IMG/VR virus record: IMGVR_UViG_3300040751_001544
Span: 1-21,413 of that record
DNA length: 21,413 bases
Strand: one strand, 5' to 3'
Origin: a virus
Shown here: in pieces, positions 7,732 through 13,754 of the stretch
How positions within the stretch are numbered: position 1 is the stretch's first letter
Layout: the number at the start of each line of letters is the position of its first letter
Made by a program: the position numbers and the translations under genes
Notes under the pieces: generated by a model
Database searches by the model: none
What the model was told of the DNA's origin: nothing
The model's input: the letters and a program-made list of their open reading frames with translations, nothing else

Positions 7732-7763
7732 ATTTGACTCCTTATTAAGCAAGTTTAAATTGT

Positions 7764-7780
7764 GCATCCTTTCGGCATGC
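7764..7780 (-). other. Leader hairpin with GAAA loop upstream of hsp20
   Basis: On the minus strand GCAT-G-CC, a GAAA loop and GG-ATGC fold into six base pairs with one bulged G. It would lie at the very 5' end of a late transcript from the box at 7785-7792. It may protect the RNA end or be incidental. Confidence 0.35.
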
Positions 7781-7784
7781 GTTT

Positions 7785-7792
7785 TATTTATA
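7785..7792 (-). promoter_or_regulatory. T4-type late promoter box TATAAATA upstream of hsp20
   Basis: An exact TATAAATA on the minus strand, overlapping the stop codon of the MazG-like gene and lying 54 bases before the hsp20 ATG. With T4 spacing, transcription would start near 7779. Confidence 0.75.
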
Positions 7793-8159
7793 CGAACTGT
7801 TTCAAATCTGGTTGAAAAAAGTTCGGTCCTTTCAGGACTTTACCGTCTTCACGGTAAATCGGTTTTCCGTCCGTTCCCAACTTTGACATATTGGATGCTT
7901 GGACTTCTTCAAAACATTTGTCGAGATCGATGCCAAAAGCATGACCTGCCCCATAGGTAACATATAAGATATCTGTGAGTGCATCAGCAACCTCTACCAT
8001 ATCAGCATTACCGATCGCCTCACGCAATTCGTTCAATTCTTCTTGAATCAATTCTAGTCTGAGTGCTATCGTATCGTTATCTGGAAATTCTGCTTGTTCT
8101 TTCACTTCTTGTCCAAACTTTTCCATAAAAGTTCCGACCATTTCAAAATTGCTATACAT
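7788..8159 (-). CDS. mazG: MazG-like nucleotide pyrophosphohydrolase
   Basis: A 123-residue all-alpha NTP pyrophosphohydrolase-type protein. The metal-binding pattern of the MazG/phosphoribosyl-ATP pyrophosphatase superfamily is visible: EELNELREAI (residues about 36-45), then EVADALTDILYVTYGAG (about 56-72), supplying the E-x-x-E and E/D-x-x-D acidic residues for Mg2+. Proteins of this type hydrolyse nucleotides such as dNTPs or alarmone-like molecules to monophosphate and pyrophosphate; MazG genes are common in marine cyanophages. The substrate cannot be read from sequence. The start codon overlaps the RegA stop as TAATG, implying coupled translation, and the gene closes the clamp-loader/RegA unit. 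An ATG six codons later is a possible alternative start. Confidence 0.85.
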   Translation of the reverse strand: MYSNFEMVGTFMEKFGQEVKEQAEFPDNDTIALRLELIQEELNELREAIGNADMVEVADALTDILYVTYGAGHAFGIDLDKCFEEVQASNMSKLGTDGKPIYREDGKVLKGPNFFQPDLKQFV

Positions 8160-8557
8160 TATTCAAAATTACCTTTTTTTCCAATATTATATTTTGCTAC
8201 TAAATTCCAATCATTCTTCTCACGATGAGGGAGAATCTTTATTTGCGATAGGGGTGCCAGTGGTTCTTTCGTTTTTGTTTCATCGACTAATTCAATTAAC
8301 TGCCACTCAGATAAGAGATTCGAAATTGCATTTCTTCTCCCACGGTCTTCGTCCCCAAAGTTAGATGGTTTACCATCTAATGCAAAAAGTTCTTTAAAGT
8401 GGACGATATAGTATCGTCCCTGTTTATGTAAAATATGACACGATTGATATATTGTTTTATCTTTTCTTGACGCAACACCGATACGTGTCAATGTCTCCCT
8501 GACCTTTAAAAAATCATCTTCATGTTTCAGTCGCACTTCTACTAATGTGTGAAGCAT
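8159..8557 (-). CDS. regA: Translational repressor RegA
   Basis: A 132-residue homologue of T4 RegA, which binds near start codons of early phage mRNAs and blocks ribosome access. The match to T4 RegA is clear along the first two thirds: EDDFLKVRETLTRIGVAS, then KDKTIYQSCHILHKQGRYYIVHFKELFALDG (residues about 33-63), then RRNAISNLLSEWQLIELV. The C-terminal part is less similar and ends in a lysine-rich AKYNIGKKGNFE. The position after gp62 is as in T4. AGGA precedes the ATG at 8557, which lies inside the gp62 gene: the two frames overlap by 38 bases. Its own leader is therefore coding sequence of gp62. Several early genes in this window are plausible targets, but no target site can be assigned. 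Confidence 0.95.
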   Translation of the reverse strand: MLHTLVEVRLKHEDDFLKVRETLTRIGVASRKDKTIYQSCHILHKQGRYYIVHFKELFALDGKPSNFGDEDRGRRNAISNLLSEWQLIELVDETKTKEPLAPLSQIKILPHREKNDWNLVAKYNIGKKGNFE

Positions 8558-8942
8558 TGTTCCTACCCTTTTCGAGTTTTTTTCTTATTAGAATCAATTG
8601 ATCTGAGGTGAGAACATTATATGCTTGCAATGCTTTCGAGTCACTGCAATTATAGTATTCTTTGATAGCATTAATATCACCATGATCTTCTTTCTTTTCC
8701 CACTTTGAGAATCTTTTTTTAGATCTCACACTATTTAGTAAAAATTCATATTGCAATAGAAAGTCTATACTAGATCTCTGATTCATTTCGTTTGCAAGTG
8801 CAACAGTGTCGTGGTGATATGATAATGCACGATTTGTCAGAAACGGGTTATATCCTTTCTCTGCCAATTGATCATTTTCAGTTCCACGCATAAGATTCTT
8901 TTTTGTTTGATTAATCGAGTTTACATAATCAAAGGGATTCAT
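8520..8942 (-). CDS. 62: Clamp-loader small subunit gp62
   Basis: A 140-residue protein assigned to the T4 gp62 family, the small subunit that joins four gp44 ATPases to load the gp45 clamp. It is recognised by position between gp44 and regA and by the weakly conserved core RSKKRFSKWEKKEDHGDINAIKEYYNCSD (positions about 73-101, resembling GKRYGKWAK in T4) followed by KALQAYNVLTSDQL. T4 gp62 has 187 residues, so this is a short version, as is usual in marine T4-like phages. AAGGAG precedes the ATG by four bases. It overlaps the upstream oxygenase gene by 14 bases and regA by 38 bases. There is no ATPase motif, as expected. Confidence 0.87.
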   Translation of the reverse strand: MNPFDYVNSINQTKKNLMRGTENDQLAEKGYNPFLTNRALSYHHDTVALANEMNQRSSIDFLLQYEFLLNSVRSKKRFSKWEKKEDHGDINAIKEYYNCSDSKALQAYNVLTSDQLILIRKKLEKGRNNASHISRSATET

Positions 8943-9453
8943 AATACTCCTTGACTTGATAGTAATCTATTTCATCTTTATTCTGTTTAAACTTCATGAT
9001 AAATGTATACCTGTCACCTTCATAATTAGATATTGTATGCTCTTCTTGTGTATTGAACAAATAAAATTTGTTAGGTTCATAGTTTACCTCATGAATTCTC
9101 TGACACCCAACAATTTTCTGATCATAGTATGGGTCTGGGTACCTAAACAGAACATGACTTCTTTGATGCTCTAAAAGCATGTTAATGGAAAGTCCTCTAT
9201 CGGTATCTTTGTGCCATCGATGATTTGTGTAAGGAAAGAATTTAGATATTCCCATACCCTCTATCGGAAACCTATTGTGTATTCTCTTTAGGATAGGTTC
9301 TTCTTCGATCAATTCCAACGGTAGTGGAGATAGAAAAAAATGATAGTAATTGAAGTACTCCATATTATCCCGATTTTGAATTAAGTAGTTATACACTGCA
9401 CCACTCGACTGTCCTAAAAGTGTGACACAATCATTCATAGTGACATTCTTCAT
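8929..9453 (-). CDS. 2-oxoglutarate/Fe(II) oxygenase-like protein inserted between gp44 and gp62
   Basis: A 174-residue protein with the double-stranded beta-helix pattern of 2OG-Fe(II) oxygenases. The metal triad and cosubstrate residue are visible: H81-x-D83 in HRWHKDTDRG, H139 in QEEHTISN, and R148 in GDRYTFIMKF. The intervening SINMLLEHQRSHVLFRYP fits the core strands. Such enzymes hydroxylate small molecules, proteins or nucleic acid bases; the substrate is unknown. Start: the ATG at 9453 overlaps the gp44 stop as ATGA with GAGGTGG seven bases upstream; an ATG two codons earlier (9459) is closer to that site. It overlaps gp62 by 14 bases. Its place splits two subunits of one complex and implies co-expression with replication proteins. 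Confidence 0.75.
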   Translation of the reverse strand: MKNVTMNDCVTLLGQSSGAVYNYLIQNRDNMEYFNYYHFFLSPLPLELIEEEPILKRIHNRFPIEGMGISKFFPYTNHRWHKDTDRGLSINMLLEHQRSHVLFRYPDPYYDQKIVGCQRIHEVNYEPNKFYLFNTQEEHTISNYEGDRYTFIMKFKQNKDEIDYYQVKEYYESL

Positions 9454-10391
9454 TTCCATTCCACCTCTACCATTAGTTCAGTTAGCATTGCCATCAGATT
9501 GATCTCTTGATCAACAACAAACGCAGACTTATATTGATAGTCTGCAAGTGTGACTACCACCTGTGGAATAGAGGAAGGAGCAACATACTCACTCATCGAG
9601 TCGTAGAGTTTGCGAAAGATTTGTGCGGTATCACCGTCAACATTCTGTGCGACCCATTTGCGGACATTGGTAAACTCTTTCTTTCTGATCCCATCAATGA
9701 GTTGCTTAATATTCACATCTTCAAAATTGACTAGGATACCTGCATCAATCTTCCCCGTAACAGAGTAACGTTGCAACTCGTTTAACACACGACGATTGTC
9801 CGGAAAGAACTTATTGATGACAGATGCTACTGCCTTGTTATCATACTCGATATTTTCTAGTTCAAGAATCTCTTTACATCTCTTATACAAGTCTGCCGCC
9901 ATTCTAGCACGTTCTTCTTTTGGAAGTTTAAACTCGATGACAGAACACCGTGAGTGTAATGGTGCGATGATCTTATTAACAAAGTTGCACGTTAGAATGA
10001 AACCACAATTTCTGGAATACTCTTCCATAAAGTTACGCAACGCAGGTTGCACTGTGTCGGCATTCAGATAGTCTGCCTCATCAAGAATCACATACTTACG
10101 TCCACCAGAAAGTGAAACAGACGATGCAAAGTTCTTGATCTTTGTGCGCAGTGTGTCGATCAGTCGTCCTTCGTCAGATCCATTGATGACAATGTAGTCG
10201 CAACCAAGTTCTTCTAATATTGCCTTTGCAACAGTCGTCTTACCAATACCTGCACTGCCAGACAAAAGTAAGTTTGGTACGTTGTCTTGGTTGACAAACT
10301 CTTTGAATGTTCGTTGCAAATCGGTTGGCAAAATAGTCGTTGCAATCTTTTTAGGACGGTATTTTTCAACCCAGAGAAAATCTTCACGCAT
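9450..10391 (-). CDS. 44: Clamp-loader large subunit gp44 (AAA+ ATPase)
   Basis: A 313-residue AAA+ ATPase, the motor subunit of the T4-type clamp loader that opens the gp45 ring and places it on primed DNA. It starts MREDFLWVEKYRP, the typical clamp-loader WVEKYRP motif. Walker A is GSAGIGKTT (residues 45-53), Walker B is VILDEADYL (101-109), and the SRC arginine-finger motif is HSRCSVIEF (146-154), followed by sensor-type and helical domains. The ATG at 10391 is preceded by GAGGT four bases away. The open frame continues 18 codons upstream, but that stretch is the tRNA-Trp gene. It is followed directly by the inserted oxygenase gene and then by its partner gp62. Confidence 0.97.
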   Translation of the reverse strand: MREDFLWVEKYRPKKIATTILPTDLQRTFKEFVNQDNVPNLLLSGSAGIGKTTVAKAILEELGCDYIVINGSDEGRLIDTLRTKIKNFASSVSLSGGRKYVILDEADYLNADTVQPALRNFMEEYSRNCGFILTCNFVNKIIAPLHSRCSVIEFKLPKEERARMAADLYKRCKEILELENIEYDNKAVASVINKFFPDNRRVLNELQRYSVTGKIDAGILVNFEDVNIKQLIDGIRKKEFTNVRKWVAQNVDGDTAQIFRKLYDSMSEYVAPSSIPQVVVTLADYQYKSAFVVDQEINLMAMLTELMVEVEWK

Positions 10392-10412
10392 GTAAACCTC
10401 ATAATAAAAAAA

Positions 10413-10486
10413 TGGCACAGGGTGAGGGAATCGAACCCCCGTCAAGGGTTTTGGAGACCCCTGTCATACCACTAGACCAACCCTGC
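10413..10486 (-). tRNA. tRNA-Trp (anticodon CCA)
   Basis: A 74-base cloverleaf including an encoded CCA end. Acceptor stem GCAGGGT pairs with ACCCTGT (one G-U pair at the top), discriminator base G as expected for bacterial tRNA-Trp. The anticodon arm is GGGGT-CTCCAAA-ACCCT, so the anticodon at positions 34-36 is CCA, and its loop is the same as in E. coli tRNA-Trp. The T arm is GGGGG-TTCGATT-CCCTC. The D stem is short (three pairs) and the variable loop has four bases. It begins five bases after the gp45 stop and ends 21 bases before the gp44 start, so it must be cut from, or read as part of, the replication mRNA. Confidence 0.93.
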
Positions 10487-10491
10487 TTGGA

Positions 10492-11151
10492 TCAACTATT
10501 ATACTCTGATCCTGCTTCAGTTGCAACCCAATACTCAACATTTTCACTCTTAAAGTGTGCGATGCCTTGCGATGAAATCTGGACTTGATAGTCATTCATA
10601 ATAAACTTTAGGTTCTCAGTTTTGAAAATGAATCTGAATTCAGAACCATGCTCACCGACTGTACGTGAAAACTCATTTGACGTTGGATTTTTAGTATCAG
10701 TAGCAACCAGAGAAATAACCCCGTCTCTTCCTCGCACTACAACTTCAGGTAGACCTAATTGATTTGCTCCGTTCTGAACTGCTTTATAGTCTTCCTTAGA
10801 CATATTGAATTGCACTTCAACAGATGGAAGTTCAATATTTTTCTCAGGAGGTCTGGTAATCATTGATGGATCTGCATACGTGTAATTCGCACGGGCGGTA
10901 CCTTCTTTTAAGGTAACCTGAGAATCACCAAAGTCAAAGTCTGCTGTGTCAAACAAAGAAGACAGTCCAAGAAATTGATTGAGTTCGTAGATAGCAAAGT
11001 CTACAGGGAATGCTTCTTCCACCTTTGCTTGAGCAAGGATAGTTTTTTGCTCCGATACTGTTCGGATAATATTACCCTTTTTAAATGCTAATGATTGATT
11101 AATAGTACTAAAATTTTTGAGCACATCAAATGTGCCATCACTGATCTTCAT
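10492..11151 (-). CDS. 45: Sliding clamp gp45 (DNA polymerase processivity factor)
   Basis: A 219-residue T4-type sliding clamp, a trimeric PCNA-like ring that tethers gp43 and, in T4, also activates late transcription with gp33 and gp55. It is recognised from MKISDGTFDVLKNFSTINQSL at the start (T4: MKLSKDTTALLKNFATIN), FPVDFAIYELNQFLGLSSLF (about residues 49-68) and YADPSMI, and the C-terminal NVEYWVATEAGSEY. I chose the ATG at 11151 by analogy with T4; another ATG directly before it (11154) and one at 11169 are possible, with GGGGA between them. It overlaps the DUF3310 gene by 14 bases. The late promoters in this window would depend on the clamp if the T4 mechanism applies. Confidence 0.95.
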   Translation of the reverse strand: MKISDGTFDVLKNFSTINQSLAFKKGNIIRTVSEQKTILAQAKVEEAFPVDFAIYELNQFLGLSSLFDTADFDFGDSQVTLKEGTARANYTYADPSMITRPPEKNIELPSVEVQFNMSKEDYKAVQNGANQLGLPEVVVRGRDGVISLVATDTKNPTSNEFSRTVGEHGSEFRFIFKTENLKFIMNDYQVQISSQGIAHFKSENVEYWVATEAGSEYNS

Positions 11152-11434
11152 CATGTAGTTCCCCATCACGGTTATTTAAATCATGTACGTGCAACTCTAT
11201 GATAGCATAGTGCAACACTTTGAGCAAGTCGGCACGATTGTATCCTGCTTTCTTACCATATCTCTGTGCATACTTGAGTATGTTTCCGATACAAAACCCA
11301 TCACCATGCCCACTGTCGATAATAAACTCTGTTGCTTGAAACTTATTCTTGCTATAGTGCTCACCATAGGTATTTTCAATATACTTGTAGAGTTCCTTCA
11401 AGTATTTGTCTTCATTATAACGAAACTTGTTCAC
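11138..11434 (-). CDS. DUF3310-family protein
   Basis: A 98-residue protein with the DUF3310 signature FCIGNILKYAQRYGKKAGYN followed by a helical segment (DLLKVLHYAIIELHVHD). The family is frequent in phage replication regions; some members are fused to nucleotide-kinase-type phage proteins, but the function of this short version is not established. The start is a GTG at 11434 directly after the TAA of the glycosyltransferase gene (TAAGTG), with only a weak ribosome site. Translation is probably coupled to the gene ahead. The end overlaps gp45 by 14 bases, so gp45 ribosome recruitment occurs inside this gene. Confidence 0.8.
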   Translation of the reverse strand: MNKFRYNEDKYLKELYKYIENTYGEHYSKNKFQATEFIIDSGHGDGFCIGNILKYAQRYGKKAGYNRADLLKVLHYAIIELHVHDLNNRDGELHDEDQ

Positions 11435-12283
11435 TTACTTTTTCCCGATCAAACTCGGATCTGCTGTTGCACTGGCACCAAGACTTGCAAGGTCTGCAAG
11501 TGATCCACCAAACGTATACGAACCAGTATGTAATAATTTCATCCATGGACACATCCATGTCTCAACCCCAATCTCTCGCATCCATTGACAGAACATGTAG
11601 TCTTCTGAGAGGTATCGTTTTGACTTCTCATCAATCAATGCTTGGAAGAACATCATAATCTCACGTGTTCCATCAAAATGCTTAGTACGAATGTGATCTG
11701 GTTTATATGAATAATCTGGATATGATTCCGCAAACTTATCAAATGCAGAACGAGAAACCATCATAAATCCTGTTCCACCTTCTAGAACTGAGCATGGTTC
11801 GTCGATCCGAATCTGTGAAGTTCCTTGAGAAGGATTGAATACAAAGTCACCAACAAACTTTTCAAGATCATTTGGATTATCGTCCGCATATCCTTTTTCT
11901 ACTGCTTGTTTGATCTTTTCCCAAGAGATTGCTTTTTTAGGATAAGGACCGCACATAATCTCTTTCGGATTTTCTTCATCCGGATCCATTAATGCGGCAA
12001 GAGTGAGTACGTCATTCGGATCGAACCCAATGTCAGAGTCAATAAACATCAAATGCGTATAGTCGGAACGCATGAACTCATCTACACAATAGTTACGTGC
12101 ACGTGTAATCAACGACTCATTGAATAGGTAGAAAAACTTAACATCAATTCCATAGTGTGTTGCAAGTTTTGCAAGATCTGCAGTCGACTTAGTATACATA
12201 CCATGACAGTTACCACCATACATTGGTGTTGCTACAAAGATTTTGCGTTTTTTTAATTCTGATATTTCAACTTGAATTTCCAT
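11435..12283 (-). CDS. Glycosyltransferase, GT-A fold
   Basis: A 282-residue predicted glycosyltransferase. The N-terminal part has the nucleotide-sugar binding Rossmann-like start RKIFVATPMYGG (residues 13-24) and the metal-binding D-x-D motif HLMFIDSDIGF (D82, D84). A downstream VLEGGTGFMMVSRSAFDKF segment and SEDYMFCQWMREIG near residue 230 match the acceptor/acidic region of GT-A enzymes found in marine phages. The substrate could be DNA bases, host surface sugars or a virion protein. The ATG at 12283 has AAAGGTGA four bases upstream. A terminator and late-promoter-like boxes lie between it and the CobS-like gene. It is followed without a gap by the DUF3310 gene. Confidence 0.8.
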   Translation of the reverse strand: MEIQVEISELKKRKIFVATPMYGGNCHGMYTKSTADLAKLATHYGIDVKFFYLFNESLITRARNYCVDEFMRSDYTHLMFIDSDIGFDPNDVLTLAALMDPDEENPKEIMCGPYPKKAISWEKIKQAVEKGYADDNPNDLEKFVGDFVFNPSQGTSQIRIDEPCSVLEGGTGFMMVSRSAFDKFAESYPDYSYKPDHIRTKHFDGTREIMMFFQALIDEKSKRYLSEDYMFCQWMREIGVETWMCPWMKLLHTGSYTFGGSLADLASLGASATADPSLIGKK

Positions 12284-12309
12284 TCATTCACCTTTTATAA
12301 TGAAACAAT

Positions 12310-12322
12310 AATTTATATTATA
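12310..12322 (-). promoter_or_regulatory. AT-rich promoter-like box upstream of the glycosyltransferase
   Basis: The minus strand reads TATAATATAAATT just downstream of the terminator. It contains both a TATAAT -10-type hexamer (12322-12317) and an ATAAAT late-like core. No -35 box is visible because the terminator stem occupies that place, so a late-type promoter is the likelier reading. Its distance to the ATG is 27 bases, close to the spacing of the tail-fibre late promoter. Confidence 0.4.
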
Positions 12323-12324
12323 CT

Positions 12325-12350
12325 AAAAAAGTGGGGGTTTTACAACCCCC
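12325..12350 (-). terminator. Rho-independent terminator after the CobS-like gene
   Basis: On the minus strand the stem GGGGGTT / AACCCCC (12350-12344 with 12339-12333) closes a four-base loop, then two bases and a run of six T (12330-12325). It lies 23 bases beyond the CobS-like stop codon and should end the CobT-SH3-CobS transcript. Confidence 0.85.
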
Positions 12351-12361
12351 TGAGAGAAACT

Positions 12362-12369
12362 ATTTATAC
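12362..12369 (-). promoter_or_regulatory. T4-type late promoter box TATAAATA just before the terminator
   Basis: An exact TATAAATA on the minus strand, three bases after the CobS-like stop codon and 11 bases ahead of the terminator stem. With T4 spacing, transcripts would start near 12356 and carry the hairpin at their 5' end before reading the glycosyltransferase gene. Confidence 0.55.
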
Positions 12370-12372
12370 TCC

Positions 12373-13485
12373 TTAATAAGGAACGTTATCATCTTCATTC
12401 ATAACACCAGAGTCAATCTTTGCGTAGAGGTCACGGAAAGATGTCTTGGTGTCTTCATCGAAACGATTGATACACATGTCAATGGCAGTCATACGATCCT
12501 CAAAGATGCTGTATGCTTTTGCGATGTGCACTAGACGACGAGTCGAGATTACCTCATCAACACCACCATCGTAGAATGTCTTACGGATGATGTCTGCCCA
12601 ATCGACTAACTTCTCACAATACTCAGTATCAGTGACTTCAAGGTCAGCAAACACTTTACCAAGAATCTTCTTCTCGATTGTTGGTGTTGGGTAGTCTTGC
12701 TCGCAAGTGATTGGGAAACGTTCTAGGAATGCTTCGTTCATCACGTTAGTTCCAATGAAACGTCCATCGTCAGAACCTTTACCCTTGGTGTTACCAGTTG
12801 CGACAACTGTGAAACCATCCGCAGGAGTAATGAACTCACCAGTCTTCTTGATGAAGTATCCCTTGCCTTCAAGGATTGATTGAAGACACATAATCTTTGC
12901 AGGGTTTGCAAGGTCAATCTCGTCGAGGAGTAGGACAGCACCCTTCTCCATTGCAGCGATCACTGGACCTTTGAAGAACTTGGTTTCACCTGCAACCAGA
13001 CGGAAACCACCGATCAAGTCGTCTTCGTCAGTCTCAAGTGTGAAGTTCACACGGATCACTTCACGACGAGTCTTTGCGCATGCTTGCTCAACAGAGAACG
13101 TCTTACCGTTACCAGACAGACCAGTCACATACACTGGGTAGAACATGCCAGACTTGATGATCTTCTCAACTGTCTTGTAGTTGCCGAATGGAACGAACAG
13201 GGGATCGACTGAAGGAACTAGGTTCTCTTTGAACCCATCAAACTCTGCAGTCAGAGTCGCAGAAGTATTTGCAACTGGTTCATCAACTTGTGGTTTAAAC
13301 TTCAAGAGCATTGGAACCTCGTAAAGACCACGACCAACACGCATGTCTTTGTTATTGAAAATAAAGGATGGTTTGCGGAAACCTTTTTCTTCGCAGAGAT
13401 CTGTGATCTGTGCCTTAGTAGCAGTGGTGCCAAACTTCTCATTGATTGCCTCGATCAAGGCAGTTTGTGGACGATTCAAATTCAT
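12373..13485 (-). CDS. cobS: CobS/MoxR-type AAA+ ATPase
   Basis: A 370-residue AAA+ ATPase of the MoxR/CobS type, the class that works with VWA-domain partners in metal chelatases and in protein remodelling. Walker A is GLSGNGKT (residues 122-129), Walker B is VLLLDEID (184-191), a sensor 1 region VVATGNTKGKG (227-237) and an arginine region FLERFP (253-258) are seen. The N-terminal 95 residues carry a winged-helix-like stretch and a linker. Genes named cobS are widespread in marine T4-like phages. The natural partner is the VWA protein encoded two genes upstream. GAGG lies eight bases ahead of the ATG at 13485. A terminator follows. Cobalt insertion into a corrin ring is known for bacterial CobNST; whether this phage protein does that is unproven. 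Confidence 0.88.
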   Translation of the reverse strand: MNLNRPQTALIEAINEKFGTTATKAQITDLCEEKGFRKPSFIFNNKDMRVGRGLYEVPMLLKFKPQVDEPVANTSATLTAEFDGFKENLVPSVDPLFVPFGNYKTVEKIIKSGMFYPVYVTGLSGNGKTFSVEQACAKTRREVIRVNFTLETDEDDLIGGFRLVAGETKFFKGPVIAAMEKGAVLLLDEIDLANPAKIMCLQSILEGKGYFIKKTGEFITPADGFTVVATGNTKGKGSDDGRFIGTNVMNEAFLERFPITCEQDYPTPTIEKKILGKVFADLEVTDTEYCEKLVDWADIIRKTFYDGGVDEVISTRRLVHIAKAYSIFEDRMTAIDMCINRFDEDTKTSFRDLYAKIDSGVMNEDDNVPY

Positions 13486-13507
13486 AATATATTCCTCTCT
13501 CAATTTC

Positions 13508-13684
13508 TCAAACTAACTCTTGGATTTTTGCCCAAGGATAAGGGTGTGCTCTTTTTCGTGTTTCTGTGTAGACCTTGAGACCTTGTGCAGTCTCTCCAAT
13601 GACCTTGCCTTCAACCCACACAAGACTGAACTTGTCACCGAATTCTTTTGGGAGTTTCACTAGAACTTTATCACCGATTTTCAT
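13508..13684 (-). CDS. Small SH3/KOW-like basic protein, 58 residues
   Basis: A short protein, MKIGDKVLVKLPKEFGDKF... with a VWVEGKVIGETAQGLKVYTE middle and a basic ARG/LYS/HIS-rich end RKRAHPYPWAKIQELV. The 'GDKV-V ... GKVIG ... GLKVYT' pattern suggests a small beta-barrel of SH3 or KOW type; this is inference from pattern only. AGGTGA sits just before the ATG at 13684. It lies between the VWA protein and the CobS-like ATPase with gaps of about 70 and 22 bases, so it belongs to the same transcript. It could be an adaptor for that pair or unrelated. A 16-base leader element shared with the gene at 2391 precedes it. Confidence 0.7.
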   Translation of the reverse strand: MKIGDKVLVKLPKEFGDKFSLVWVEGKVIGETAQGLKVYTETRKRAHPYPWAKIQELV

Positions 13685-13691
13685 ACTCACC

Positions 13692-13707
13692 TCTCTCAAT
13701 CAACATA
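13692..13707 (-). repeat. 16-base leader element, copy 2 (copy 1 at 2404-2419)
   Basis: On the minus strand TATGTTGATTGAGAGA occurs exactly here and at 2419-2404. In both places it lies directly upstream of the ribosome site and start codon. The TTGAGAGAGG end also occurs before the CobS-like gene at 13503-13494. It is the longest exact leader match I found. Confidence 0.6.
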
Positions 13708-13733
13708 GGTAGTGTCTCATATCTGACACCACC
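13708..13733 (-). other. Nine-pair hairpin between the VWA gene and the SH3-like gene
   Basis: On the minus strand GGTGGTGTC and GACACTACC pair over nine positions (one G-U) around an eight-base loop. No T-run follows in the direction of transcription, so it does not look like a terminator. It sits directly before the shared 16-base leader element and may be an mRNA processing or stability element. Confidence 0.5.
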
Positions 13734-13754
13734 TGTATAATGGTATTTTTCTAT

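Noticed and set aside
10392-10445. Upstream extension of gp44 by 18 codons
   Set aside because: These codons lie partly in the tRNA-Trp gene, and the start at 10391 has a good ribosome site and begins at the conserved clamp-loader N-terminus.
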